NCBI GenBank assembly: GCA_019058445.1 | Contig: JAHPZA010000010.1 | Location: 186,001-250,000 of the forward strand | Length of the DNA stretch: 64,000 bases | Source of the DNA: Promethearchaeota archaeon | Lineage (GTDB): Archaea > Asgardarchaeota > Lokiarchaeia > Sigyniarchaeales > SOKP01 | Direction: 5' to 3' | Notes under the pieces: model-generated | What the model was told of the DNA's origin: nothing | The model's input: the letters and a program-made list of their open reading frames with translations, nothing else | The model's database searches: none | Translations under genes and position numbers: made by a program | In this document: positions 16,853 to 26,274 of the stretch, piece after piece | Position numbering within the stretch: the first letter of the stretch is position 1 | Layout: every line of letters starts with the position of its first letter

Positions 16853-19408
16853 ATGTATAGAAATTTAAGCAGTAGTATTTTTATTTTGATATTTACACCT
16901 TTCTTTTTGATTTGTTGGATTTATATATACTTAATTCCAATGGGATTAAAAGTATCATATGTGTTATTAGTAGGTTTTGCGGTTTTAATTATTGGGTTTT
17001 ATGCTTTCGTTAATTTAAATCAAGAGGATGGGAGCGTTATCCTATTTAAGATAAAGGGATTATCTGAAAACCATTTAAAGATTTTTTTATTTATAACAAT
17101 GATTATTGCAAGCTTTATCCCTCCAACTTTAGGGTCAAAAACAGTAATTTTGTGGAGTCGAGTTAGTTTTTTGAATTATTTTAAAGCTATAGTTTTTATT
17201 ATCGGATGTGCTTTCCTTCCCGGTGCTAATATATACAGTTCTTTTTTTCATAAAAAAAATTTACATGAGCATTTTAAGGTTGAATCTTATTTCTTAAAAT
17301 TAACTCTTTATCCCCTTTTGTCGTTTTCTTTTATCGGAGTAATAGTTTTATTACTCGATCAACTTAATTTTACCCGCGAACTAATTTTGTTTCATTTAAT
17401 CTTTTATATTACCATCTTATTCTTTTTTGATTTAATAAAATCGAGAATTAGAAACCATAGTATTAATTATACAAAAAAACCAATAAAGATCTCAAAAAAT
17501 TCTACTATAATTCATATTTTTACATTGGGTATATCATTAATTTCTATAGGTTTTTTTTTTAAGACTTTATATCTCATTTCGAGTGATAGTTGGACAGGTT
17601 TGCATATAGTTTATTATATTGGAGATCCAAACTTAAATCCTATAGAAGATAAAATTTATTTTGAGAATTATCCTATTTTTTGGAGTTATATTATTTATGG
17701 TTTAAGCATTTTAAGCGGATTACCTTATATTAATGTGAACGCTATGTTAGCCCCTTTTTGTTATTTATTTGTTACTACAATGTATCTATTAATAAAGGGA
17801 ATATTATATGATTTTGAAGAAAAATATGCAGTATTATCTACTATTTTTGTCTCAACTTTTTCAAATCTAAATTTTCTCTTTTCTAATTATACAGGTAATA
17901 TTGATAGAGTGGGATTGATAGTAATATGCGAATTTTATTTCATCTATAAAAGTTTTTCATATTGCTTATTATTTTTTTCATTGGCTTTATTTGTGGTTTT
18001 AATAAATAATGATGATGATAGTAATTTTAGTTTCAAACAACTTTTCAGAAATGAAATTTATAAGTATTTAATTTTAATTTCTTTTCTATTAATTGTCTCT
18101 TATATGACTTATATGTTCCCTCTATTACTGGGAATTCTGTTGATTTTTATTTTTAGCATTTTTTTAAATAAAAGAAAAAATTTTCAAAATTTCTACTATT
18201 ATTCTCTCTTATATTTCCTTTTGGTAATACTTTTCATAGTGTTCGATGTTCTAATGAATTATTATCTTAGTATCTCTTTAATTTTTAGATTTTTAATCTT
18301 TTATAAAATAGAAGAAATAATTAAACTAGAAGAAACTATGTCTTGGCAATATTTAGTATATTCCTTTTTATTAGTGACTTATATGATTAGTTCAAGCTTT
18401 CTTTATTTCTACTCTAAGATTTATAATATATTATGGAAAAAAGAAAGAAAGGATTTTTCCAATAATTTTAATTCTAAGAATAAAATAAAGACATATTTCA
18501 GAGTAGGAATATTTATTTTTTCAATTCTTTTAATAATTGAAATAATTAGTAAAATATATGAATTTATTTTTGGTTTTGATAAATTTAGAAGGAATTACTT
18601 CTTTTTCTTCTATTTAGATACATTAATTCTAAGCTTTGGCGTTATTGGTATCAGCGCAGTATATTTATCGTATTTTTTTTTTAAAAAAAATAAAAAAATA
18701 TTTATACTGTTAACATTTTGGATTTTTTTAACATTTTCGATTGCATTTTTACTTCTTATAAGAGCTAACATAGAATATTCCAATAAACTTCCCAAAACTA
18801 TCCCATTTAGAGATTATCATCTAGCTATTACTTGGTTTGAACGAATTTGGTTTTACTCTATTCCACCGTTATGTATTATCTCATCAATAGGAGTATTTGA
18901 TGTAGTAAAGAAGCTAAAAGCTTACAAAATTTTTAAGAACTATAAGTATTCGAAACCATGTTTTAAACATATCACATTCTGCTTTTTAATTTTTTTAGTA
19001 CTCTCTGGTTTGATTACATCTGGAATGTGGTATGGGAGTGATAAATATAGAGTAAGAAATAATAAAATTAGAATAATTGGATATGTGTCTGAAAATATAC
19101 CTCATAAGTCGAAAATTCTAACAGAGGATGACCCTCATATAATGCAGGGCTTATATTCAATGACATCATGTAGACCATTTAAAATAAGCGAACATATTAA
19201 AGAAGAATATAATGAAATACAACTAAATGATAGAATTCAGAGTTTTAAAAATCATGAAATTAAGTATCTAATCGTCTCCGAAGATTTATTGTCTCAAACC
19301 ACTAATGTATCTAGATTTATTAAAAATCGTTTAATTCCAGAGTTTTATAATGAAACTGAATATGAAACTAGTGACTGGACGATATACTATGCTCCCTATT
19401 TTGAATAA
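16853..19408 (+). CDS. Polytopic GT-C-like membrane protein, paralogue of the 716-residue protein
   Basis: This 851-residue protein has more than a dozen predicted helices. Near residue 120 is FIIGCAFLPGANIYSSFF, matching the LPG[Y/A]N segment of the protein at 2.7 kb and of archaeal DUF1616 proteins. An acidic loop (LISSDSWTGLHIVYYIGDP) and a PIFWSYIIYGLSILSG segment follow, the layout of GT-C glycosyltransferases. The last 130 residues form a soluble C-terminal domain (LTEDDPHIMQGLYSMTSCRP ...), typical of the extracytoplasmic domain of GT-C or oligosaccharyltransferase-like enzymes. It is the only plus-strand gene in its neighbourhood and stands next to the synthase-like GT2 that could supply its lipid-phosphate sugar donor. 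The catalytic assignment is inference. Confidence 0.6.
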   Translation: MYRNLSSSIFILIFTPFFLICWIYIYLIPMGLKVSYVLLVGFAVLIIGFYAFVNLNQEDGSVILFKIKGLSENHLKIFLFITMIIASFIPPTLGSKTVILWSRVSFLNYFKAIVFIIGCAFLPGANIYSSFFHKKNLHEHFKVESYFLKLTLYPLLSFSFIGVIVLLLDQLNFTRELILFHLIFYITILFFFDLIKSRIRNHSINYTKKPIKISKNSTIIHIFTLGISLISIGFFFKTLYLISSDSWTGLHIVYYIGDPNLNPIEDKIYFENYPIFWSYIIYGLSILSGLPYINVNAMLAPFCYLFVTTMYLLIKGILYDFEEKYAVLSTIFVSTFSNLNFLFSNYTGNIDRVGLIVICEFYFIYKSFSYCLLFFSLALFVVLINNDDDSNFSFKQLFRNEIYKYLILISFLLIVSYMTYMFPLLLGILLIFIFSIFLNKRKNFQNFYYYSLLYFLLVILFIVFDVLMNYYLSISLIFRFLIFYKIEEIIKLEETMSWQYLVYSFLLVTYMISSSFLYFYSKIYNILWKKERKDFSNNFNSKNKIKTYFRVGIFIFSILLIIEIISKIYEFIFGFDKFRRNYFFFFYLDTLILSFGVIGISAVYLSYFFFKKNKKIFILLTFWIFLTFSIAFLLLIRANIEYSNKLPKTIPFRDYHLAITWFERIWFYSIPPLCIISSIGVFDVVKKLKAYKIFKNYKYSKPCFKHITFCFLIFLVLSGLITSGMWYGSDKYRVRNNKIRIIGYVSENIPHKSKILTEDDPHIMQGLYSMTSCRPFKISEHIKEEYNEIQLNDRIQSFKNHEIKYLIVSEDLLSQTTNVSRFIKNRLIPEFYNETEYETSDWTIYYAPYFE

Positions 19409-19504
19409 CTTGTAATTTAAATCTCATATAATTTCACTTACTACTAATTTTTTAAAGTAGAATAAAAACCTTAGATGTATAAAGTAGAGATTAAATGAAG
19501 TTAT

Positions 19505-20374
19505 TTAAAATATTTTTTTAAGATAATCCAATATAATAGGATATAACCTAAGGGTAATTTTTTTAGGGAATATTCTATTTATTTTTAACTTCTTCATTGT
19601 ATAAAATACTATACAAGAAGCAATTGCTTTTATAATTCGGAGTATTTGAACATAAGAAGTGCCATGTTGTCGTTTATATATCGTAATAGGAACCTCAGTA
19701 ATTCTAAAGTTTTTGTATGAAGCTTTAAACAATATTTCAGTACAAAACCCAAATCCAGTGTGAATCATGTCTTCAAATATTAGCTGACAGTCTCTTGTAA
19801 ATGCTCTATACCCACTTTGATTATTACCTACTTTTTGATTAAACACTAACCATAGGCAATTTCTAACAACAAATTCTCCAACTCGTGTATGTAAGGGTAC
19901 TCTATACTGACTTTTACCTAAATATCGTGAACCAACAACAATATCTGCTTTATTCTTAATTATAGGTTTAATCAGTTTAGGAATTTCCTCAGGATTATGT
20001 TGTCCATCTGAGTCCAATGTTATTATAATATCTCCTTTAGCTTGTTTGATTCCAGTTAATAATGCTGCTCCATACCCTCTGTTTTTGAAGTGTTTGATTA
20101 ATTTGATATTGCGATCCTCAATTTCATTTATTCTCTCAACACTATTATCAGATGATCCGTCATCGACTACAATTATTTCCTTTTTATGATGATTAGGAAT
20201 TTTAGAAATAACTTCCTTAATGGTGGTCTCTTCATTAAAAACGGGAATTATAACAGATACTAATAAATTATCGTCTATAAAAGAATCCGAATATTTATCT
20301 TCTATTATTTCTAATTTGAAATCTTGTTCGATATTTAGAGCCTTATTCTCTAACAATGATTCTTGGACATTCAT
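19505..20374 (-). CDS. GT2 polyprenyl/dolichol-phosphate sugar synthase-like
   Basis: A DPM1/AglD-like GT2 of 289 residues. A 38-residue N-terminal extension precedes LLVSVIIPVFNEETTIKEV. Then come EIIVVDDGSSDNS, HFKNRGYGAALLTGI, the DxD in ITLDSDGQHNPEE, VVGSRYLGKSQYRVP and the family block VGNNQSGYRAFTRD, followed by ITEVPITIYKRQHGTS. Such enzymes charge dolichyl phosphate with mannose or glucose for later use by GT-C enzymes outside the cell. No strong C-terminal helix pair is present, so it is the short form. A decayed copy lies 3.8 kb to the left, and the 15-mer upstream element is shared with it. Confidence 0.88.
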   Translation of the reverse strand: MNVQESLLENKALNIEQDFKLEIIEDKYSDSFIDDNLLVSVIIPVFNEETTIKEVISKIPNHHKKEIIVVDDGSSDNSVERINEIEDRNIKLIKHFKNRGYGAALLTGIKQAKGDIIITLDSDGQHNPEEIPKLIKPIIKNKADIVVGSRYLGKSQYRVPLHTRVGEFVVRNCLWLVFNQKVGNNQSGYRAFTRDCQLIFEDMIHTGFGFCTEILFKASYKNFRITEVPITIYKRQHGTSYVQILRIIKAIASCIVFYTMKKLKINRIFPKKITLRLYPIILDYLKKIF

Positions 20375-20385
20375 ATGAGCATTTA

Positions 20386-20400
20386 ATATTAGGATTTTTG
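20386..20400 (-). promoter_or_regulatory. Upstream element shared with the decayed paralogue (intact gene copy)
   Basis: The plus-strand sequence ATATTAGGATTTTTG is identical to 16581-16595 and lies 11 bases before the ATG of the synthase-like gene. It could contribute to promoter function. A more usual TATA-like sequence (ATTTTAAAG on the minus strand, near 20401-20409) lies about 30 bases before the ATG. Confidence 0.35.
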
Positions 20401-20647
20401 CACTTTAAAATGTTATGCAATTGTTTAAAATATTATGGATCGAAACTCTCGTTTTATAATATTCTATTATATATGCCTAATATTTAATACTTATGATTTT
20501 ACATGTCTGTATATTATAAAAACAAGAGGGATTTTTTTGAAATAATCGAAATCTTTATTTCTAATAAGATAAACTTAGGTTATATTTTGCGAATTAATTT
20601 CCAAACAACTAATTTAAGAAGAAGTGTTATAATTAGTTCAATTGGAT

Positions 20648-21925
20648 TCAATTATTTTGTTGAAATGGGAGAATTTGTGGTCCATTTGGCAAGATTAAGA
20701 TTTTTGCTTCATTTCCATGCTTATTTAAACTCACTTCAATTGCCTCTTCAACAGAATTAGCGTATTTTAACCCAATATTGCCAATTTCGTCCTTAGTTAA
20801 TTTGGAAACTATATAGATCTCAGCTTTCATCATTATCCTTGTTAAAACTTGGATTTCCCATTGATCAGGAATAATGATTTCTTTGTTTAGGATTTGGTTA
20901 TAGATTGTTTTAGGAGTCTTACCCGAATAAATTAATTGTTTAAAATTATCGTGTCCAATACCATCAGAAAGTTCATTAACAGAAATGATCGTTCCATTTT
21001 TCTTTACAGCCAATTCTCCTATGGCCATGCTTTTCACTGCCTGGTAAAGATTAAGATCTAAAGGGTATCCTCCATTCCCGCAAATTACAATGTCATACGG
21101 TTCTGCGATTTCTTTAAATACTGTAGTAAATTGGTAATTTACGAGTTGTTCATGAACGGCCTCCAAATCACCGGAAGCAACTTGCGTGATTTCATGATTT
21201 TCATTAATACACACATTCATTACGAAATCAGCTCCAATTAATTTCGATATTTCCATGGAAATTTTATGCATTGGATTTTTCTTATAGATCCCAAAGCGAG
21301 CATAAGGAGAGGCAATGTTTTCAGCAGAATGATTCGCTTGTATAGTTTCTTCACCAGCTATTCCTGGAACAATAGATTTTCTACCCCCAGAAAAGCCTAA
21401 GAAAAAATGAGGCTCAACATAGCCGGTTAGGATCTTTAAATCGCTTTCACAGTAATGTTTGTTTATATAGATTGGAATATTATCTGAGGTATCTCCGAAA
21501 TACTTCTGCGAATCTTTATCAGTTGCATCATGATCTATTACTTTCAACCGGCTCCTTAAATCTTTACCTAGTATTCTAATTATTTCTTCCTCGCGAGATT
21601 GACGGTGGAGTCCTGTCGCAAATAAGATTAATATTTTGTCGTCTTGTATTCCATATTCATTTAATTTTTTAATTAAGCCCTCAAGGATTATATGAGAAGG
21701 CACAGGACGCGTAGCGTCATTGACCACTATACAGACCCTATTTATTTCCTTTTTTTTTTTAATAATATCGTTTAAAGGAAGGCATCCAATTGGATTCTCT
21801 ATTGAATTCATTATTTTTTGAACAGGATTTTTTATAACTACTTGCTCCTTTGGATGGATGATTGTAACATTCCAAGAGGGATCAATTCCAATTTCCAATC
21901 CTTCTTCACCATAATCAAATTTCAT
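20648..21925 (-). CDS. larA: LarA-family nickel-pincer racemase (2-hydroxyacid racemase)
   Basis: LarA enzymes racemise lactate or related 2-hydroxyacids using a nickel-pincer nucleotide bound to a lysine. The protein (425 residues) has VVNDATRPVP (68-76), ATGLHRQS with His107, YVEPHFFLGFSGGRKSIVPG with His173 and Lys183, and IQANHSAEN with His199. These match His108, His174, Lys184 and His200 of the Lactobacillus plantarum enzyme almost position for position, so an active cofactor site is expected. The start ATG follows TGAGGT, which overlaps the stop of the upstream dehydrogenase gene 12 bases away, so the two form an operon. The pincer-cofactor genes larB, larC and larE are not in the window. 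Related racemases act on malate or sugar acids, so the substrate is not certain. Confidence 0.88.
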   Translation of the reverse strand: MKFDYGEEGLEIGIDPSWNVTIIHPKEQVVIKNPVQKIMNSIENPIGCLPLNDIIKKKKEINRVCIVVNDATRPVPSHIILEGLIKKLNEYGIQDDKILILFATGLHRQSREEEIIRILGKDLRSRLKVIDHDATDKDSQKYFGDTSDNIPIYINKHYCESDLKILTGYVEPHFFLGFSGGRKSIVPGIAGEETIQANHSAENIASPYARFGIYKKNPMHKISMEISKLIGADFVMNVCINENHEITQVASGDLEAVHEQLVNYQFTTVFKEIAEPYDIVICGNGGYPLDLNLYQAVKSMAIGELAVKKNGTIISVNELSDGIGHDNFKQLIYSGKTPKTIYNQILNKEIIIPDQWEIQVLTRIMMKAEIYIVSKLTKDEIGNIGLKYANSVEEAIEVSLNKHGNEAKILILPNGPQILPFQQNN

Positions 21926-21937
21926 TGGTGTTTTACC

Positions 21938-23677
21938 TCAATTTGAATTATGAATAATCTCTCGAGCTTTTTCGAAAATTTGGTAGGTTTCAACGCCCGC
22001 AGGACATTTTTCCATGCAAAGACCGCATAGAGTACATGAATGAAAAATATCATTAATTAAACTAGTTAGCTTGAGATCGTCATAGACTAATCCATATAAA
22101 ATACCCAATCTCCCTCGTGGGCTATATGCCTCCGATTTATAATTAATTCTCGAGGGACAGGTTGCTATACAAAATCCACATCCCATACAATTTAGTTCTA
22201 AGATTTTATCTTTTTGATTTTTTAATCTCCTTAGTATTTTGGTTGTTTTAATGGGAATTCCATCAGCTTTACCTTGTCCGGGATTCAAAATCATATTTGG
22301 ATCAAATAGTCGTTTCAAGTTGTACATAATATCTAAAACTTTTGGATCGTGCTCTAACTGGAGATAATGTGTTTTAATTTTTCCAATTCCATGTTCACCG
22401 GTTATAGTTCCACCAACAGGAGTAATAACCATTGTATATAAGTAACTTAAAGCAACATGATAATTTTCTACGTCATTTTCATTATTTTCATTGAATAAGA
22501 AAGTAGGGTGTAGATTTCCCTCCATATGTCCGAAAGTTGCAATTTTAATATTTGGTAGGTTTAATTTTTCAGGGATTATTTCTATCTCTTTGACAACTTT
22601 CGCAAAATCAGTTATTTGAATGGTACAATCCTCTAAACAGGCTGTGGGACTAATCCTCGCCAAAGCTGGTAAAGCATTTTTTCGAGCTGTTATTAATTCC
22701 TCTCGTTCCTCATAATCAGAAGCAATCTTATGCAGGATGGGTTCCCTTTCAAGCAGAATATCATTTAATTTTGAGAAATTTTCACTGATTTCTTTTTCAT
22801 TGTTCCCATCAATTTCAGCTAAGAGAACATAACCTTTTGGATAATTCTCAAATTCCCCACCTAAATATTCAAACACTGCCTGTGTAGTAAGCCGATCTAA
22901 AAATTCTAGTAAATTAGGTATAATACCTTCTTTTCTTAGTTTAATAACGGACTGACTAATATCTTCAATATTTTTAAAAATATAGAAGCCAAGTTTCCTT
23001 CTCTTTGGCAATGGTTTTATTCTTAATCCTATTTTAGTAATAATTCCCAAAGTTCCCTCTGAACCTACAATTAAATCTTTTAAATTATAAGAAGAAACCG
23101 ATTTAAGAACTTTTGAACCTAAATTTATGATCTCCCCATTTGCGAGAATCATTTCTAAATATAAGACATAATCTTTTGTCACTCCGTATTTAAAGGCTTG
23201 AACTCCTCCTGAATTGGTAGCGACCATTCCTCCGACGGTACAAACTGTACTAGACGCGGGATCTGGAGGGAAAAAATATCCAAAATCTTTTAATTTTTCA
23301 TTTAGATCATCGCAAATTACTCCCGGTTCTACTTCTACTAAATTATTCTCAATATCAATAGAAATGATTTTATTCATTGCGCTTAAATCGAGGATGATTC
23401 CTCCATAAGCGCTTTTGGACCCGGCGGATAAGCTAGTACCGCTTCCTCTAGGGGTAATAGGAATTAGATATTCATTGGCTAATTTGACAATCTCTGAAAT
23501 TTGTTTAGCAGTTTGGGGCATGAGGATTAGTTCAGGAATCCACTCTTTTTCAAAAATAGTACTTCCAAAAGCATAACTCCATCTTATTTCATAATCTGAA
23601 AAGCAATTAGTTTCTCCAATGATTTCCTTAAACTTCTGTAGGAGTTCATCGGTAATTTTCTGATAACATGAAGTCAT
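21938..23677 (-). CDS. FAD-linked 2-hydroxyacid (D-lactate/glycolate) dehydrogenase fused to a 2x[4Fe-4S] domain
   Basis: This is a GlcD/Dld-type flavoprotein of 579 residues. The FAD-binding PCMH domain shows TPRGSGTSLSAGS, PPDPASSTVCTVGGMVATNSGG and GSEGTLGIIT. The C-terminal FAD-oxidase domain has ATFGHMEGNLHP and TGEHGIGKIK. After residue 490 come two ferredoxin clusters, CMGCGFCIATCP (497) and CTLCGLCMEKCP (548). The fused iron-sulfur part corresponds to the start of GlcF but lacks its cysteine-rich CCG domains, so an external partner must take the electrons. With LarA next door it should oxidise one 2-hydroxyacid enantiomer to the 2-oxoacid (lactate to pyruvate is the likeliest case). 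This metabolic pair sits oddly inside a sugar island. Confidence 0.9.
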   Translation of the reverse strand: MTSCYQKITDELLQKFKEIIGETNCFSDYEIRWSYAFGSTIFEKEWIPELILMPQTAKQISEIVKLANEYLIPITPRGSGTSLSAGSKSAYGGIILDLSAMNKIISIDIENNLVEVEPGVICDDLNEKLKDFGYFFPPDPASSTVCTVGGMVATNSGGVQAFKYGVTKDYVLYLEMILANGEIINLGSKVLKSVSSYNLKDLIVGSEGTLGIITKIGLRIKPLPKRRKLGFYIFKNIEDISQSVIKLRKEGIIPNLLEFLDRLTTQAVFEYLGGEFENYPKGYVLLAEIDGNNEKEISENFSKLNDILLEREPILHKIASDYEEREELITARKNALPALARISPTACLEDCTIQITDFAKVVKEIEIIPEKLNLPNIKIATFGHMEGNLHPTFLFNENNENDVENYHVALSYLYTMVITPVGGTITGEHGIGKIKTHYLQLEHDPKVLDIMYNLKRLFDPNMILNPGQGKADGIPIKTTKILRRLKNQKDKILELNCMGCGFCIATCPSRINYKSEAYSPRGRLGILYGLVYDDLKLTSLINDIFHSCTLCGLCMEKCPAGVETYQIFEKAREIIHNSN

Positions 23678-23812
23678 AGCTAAGATCTATTTTGTACAAT
23701 ATTTATTATTTTAAACAATTCTGGCTTAAAATTATTACTTATTATGAATATTAGATACTTCTATTTTAAATGAATTAAAATTATTTAAAATTCACTCGAA
23801 TCAAAAACAATT

Positions 23813-24745
23813 TTATATAGAGTGAGTTTTCATATACTGCAATCCATCATCTAAACTATAAACTTTTAATTCTGAGCCGAGGAGTGTTTTAAGTTTGCTG
23901 ATATCTAATCCCGCATTTTTGGGACGTACTGCTTGCTGCTTTAGAGATGCTAAGGGGGAGATTAATGATTTATTAAGATTAAAAACATCCGCACAATGAA
24001 TAGCCATCTCATATCTATTTATAGCCCCATCTCCTGCTGTATGGTATATTCCTGTTGCCTCTTTTTCAATGAGTTTTAAAATTATTTCCGCTAAATTTTT
24101 CACAAATGTTGGAGAGTTTATTTGAGTAGTTACAATGGAAATTGGTTCATCTAGTTCCAATTTCTTTAAAATCCAAGTTATAAAATTTAATTTGGATTTA
24201 TTCCAGCCATATAAGACAGCAGTTCTGCAGATAAGATAATCGAGATTTGAATTAATAATTGCTAATTCGGCATCATATTTTGTTTTGGCATAAAATGAAA
24301 GCGGATTTGGAGTATCAGTTTCATTATATAATCCCTCTTTTTTAGTCCCATCAAATACAAAATCAGTAGACATAAAAATTAGTTTTGAATCAGCTGTTTG
24401 ACATGCTTTAATTACATTTTGAGGGCCCTCAGTATTTATTTTTTTAGCTAACTCTTTATTCACTTCGCATTCATCAACATCGGTCATCGCAGCTGTAAGT
24501 AGGGTAATGTCCGGAGATATATTTATTATTTTCTTTACAGCATCATCTGCATTGGTAATATCAATATGATAAAAAGGCATTTTAGGATTAATATTTGAAT
24601 TGGATATGTCAGCGGTAACAAAATGAAATTGATTTTCGGATGTTTCGTATTCCTCTTTGAATCGGAGTAAATTTGTGCCTAAGAATCCATTAGCACCAAT
24701 AATCAATATTTTCAAGGTATCATCTGTTAAGGTATTGTTTTTCAT
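23813..24745 (-). CDS. rmlD: dTDP-4-dehydrorhamnose reductase
   Basis: This is the last step of dTDP-L-rhamnose synthesis: NAD(P)H reduction of dTDP-4-keto-L-rhamnose. The short-chain reductase fold shows ILIIGANGFLGTNLL near residue 13, LTAAMTDVDECEVN (a family hallmark), FMSTDFVFDGTK, and the catalytic YxxxK in SFYAKTKYDAE. The length of 310 is slightly longer than the usual 280-300 because of about 11 extra N-terminal residues. The start overlaps the end of rmlB by 26 bases. It is the last gene of the minus-strand rml operon. Confidence 0.92.
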   Translation of the reverse strand: MKNNTLTDDTLKILIIGANGFLGTNLLRFKEEYETSENQFHFVTADISNSNINPKMPFYHIDITNADDAVKKIINISPDITLLTAAMTDVDECEVNKELAKKINTEGPQNVIKACQTADSKLIFMSTDFVFDGTKKEGLYNETDTPNPLSFYAKTKYDAELAIINSNLDYLICRTAVLYGWNKSKLNFITWILKKLELDEPISIVTTQINSPTFVKNLAEIILKLIEKEATGIYHTAGDGAINRYEMAIHCADVFNLNKSLISPLASLKQQAVRPKNAGLDISKLKTLLGSELKVYSLDDGLQYMKTHSI

Positions 24746-25742
24746 AAAAAGTTAAATATTCTTTGGTGATTATATTATTAAGCCAGTTTTTATTGTCCAA
24801 ATACCATTGGACAGTTAATTTTAACCCTTCCCTGAAATTAACTTCTGGTTTCCAATGCAATTCTTTCCGAATTTTATTATAATTGATAGCATATCTTAGA
24901 TCGTGGCCAGGTCGATCTTTCACGAATGATATTAGCGATTCTGGTTTATTAATTATTTTTAATAGCTTTTTAATCAAATTAATATTGGAGTATTCACAAT
25001 CAGCTCCGATATTATAAATCTCTCCTTCCCTTCCTTCTATTAAGACTTTTAAAATTGCAGAGCAATGATCAGTAACATATATCCAATCCCTTACATTTAT
25101 CCCTTGCCCATATACAGGCAGTTCCTTATCTTGGAGTGCATTATTTAACATTAATGGAATTAATTTTTCAGGGAATTGGTATGGGCCATAATTGTTTGAA
25201 CAACGAGTTATGTTCACTGGGAGTTGAAATGTTTTAAAATAGGCTCTTACTAAGAGATCCCCAGATGCCTTGCTGGCAGAATAAGGACTATTAGGTTTTA
25301 ATCGATTATTCTCCTCAAATGGAGGATCATCGAGGCTTAGTGATCCATACACCTCATCTGTGGAGATTTGGATATATTTCTTTATCTTGTTTTTTCTAAC
25401 TGCATTTAATAAAGTCTGCGTTCCAATTACATTGGTTTGGACTACTACATTCGGGTTGTCAATTGACCTATCCACATGAGACTCCGCTGCGAAATTGATA
25501 ATAAATTCAATCTTTTCCTTGTTAATTATTTTGTCAACTGTCTCAAAATCATTTATATCCGCTTTGTAAAAATTGTATCTTTCAGGATAAATTTGTTCAA
25601 TATCTTTTAAGTTTTCAGGATTTCCGGCATATGTCAATTTATCTAGATTGACAACTTTAAAATCGTGATTTAGATTGAGAATGTATCTAATGAAATTGCT
25701 TCCTATAAAGCCCATTCCCCCAGTTACTAAAATTGTCTGCAT
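24720..25742 (-). CDS. rmlB: dTDP-glucose 4,6-dehydratase
   Basis: Converts dTDP-glucose to dTDP-4-keto-6-deoxyglucose, the second step of dTDP-rhamnose synthesis. It is an extended SDR of 340 residues with VTGGMGFIGSNFIRY at the N-terminus, NFAAESHVDRSIDNP, the catalytic STDEVYGSL (Thr, Asp and Glu of the dehydratase triad) and YSASKASGD. Further family blocks are RCSNNYGPYQFPEKLIP and GQGINVRDWIYVTDHC. The order and short spacing (rmlC 33 bases before, rmlD overlapping) show one operon. All catalytic residues that can be recognised are present. Confidence 0.96.
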   Translation of the reverse strand: MQTILVTGGMGFIGSNFIRYILNLNHDFKVVNLDKLTYAGNPENLKDIEQIYPERYNFYKADINDFETVDKIINKEKIEFIINFAAESHVDRSIDNPNVVVQTNVIGTQTLLNAVRKNKIKKYIQISTDEVYGSLSLDDPPFEENNRLKPNSPYSASKASGDLLVRAYFKTFQLPVNITRCSNNYGPYQFPEKLIPLMLNNALQDKELPVYGQGINVRDWIYVTDHCSAILKVLIEGREGEIYNIGADCEYSNINLIKKLLKIINKPESLISFVKDRPGHDLRYAINYNKIRKELHWKPEVNFREGLKLTVQWYLDNKNWLNNIITKEYLTFYEKQYLNR

Positions 25743-25775
25743 AAATAACCAAATTTTAAAGTTTAATTGCTTAAT

Positions 25776-26237
25776 TTAACCCATTTTTATTTCCCAATCA
25801 TATTCTATTTCATCTGTATCGTAAGGCAATCGGTATTCATCGGGATTTTCATAATTATATAGTTCTGTAGGAATATTTAATACAACTATTTTTTCTCCTC
25901 CAATTGCTTTAAAACCATGCCAGATATTATTTGGAACAGTGACTAAAAGAGGATTTTTTTCACCAAAAAAGATTTCATTAATTAGTTTATATGTTGAGGA
26001 GCTCTCTCTTCCATCATATAATACAAGTTTTGCATTACCTACTAAACATATCATATTATCTGTTTGGATCTTATGTTTATGCCAAGCTTTCACAACATTC
26101 GGAAACGCGATAGTTATATAAGCTTGACCAAATTTTTGGAAGATTGGCCAATCAGAACGCAAGCATTCTTGTAAATACCCTCGTTCATCAAGAATTGGTT
26201 TTAAATTTCTAATTTTAACACCTTCAATCAAGTCCAT
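25776..26237 (-). CDS. rmlC: dTDP-4-dehydrorhamnose 3,5-epimerase-like cupin
   Basis: A cupin-fold protein of 153 residues with KPILDERGYLQECLRSDW at the N-terminus, the catalytic histidine region VVKAWHKHKIQTDNM, KLVLYDGRESSST, and VPNNIWHGFKAIGGE. It is shorter than classical RmlC (about 180 residues), as seen in many archaeal or FdtA/WxcM-type cupins. The LDERG and WHxH elements support the epimerase role. Its place between rmlA and rmlB, with 37- and 33-base gaps, makes the rhamnose pathway assignment the most economical. An FdtA-like isomerase would be the alternative, but the operon otherwise contains the whole rhamnose set. Confidence 0.85.
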   Translation of the reverse strand: MDLIEGVKIRNLKPILDERGYLQECLRSDWPIFQKFGQAYITIAFPNVVKAWHKHKIQTDNMICLVGNAKLVLYDGRESSSTYKLINEIFFGEKNPLLVTVPNNIWHGFKAIGGEKIVVLNIPTELYNYENPDEYRLPYDTDEIEYDWEIKMG

Positions 26238-26274
26238 ATTATTAACCTAAAACACTTTTGATTTATAATCAATT

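Noticed and set aside
20503-20760. 85-residue plus-strand ORF
   Set aside because: It overlaps the 3' end of larA on the opposite strand and reads as low-complexity sequence; a shadow ORF.
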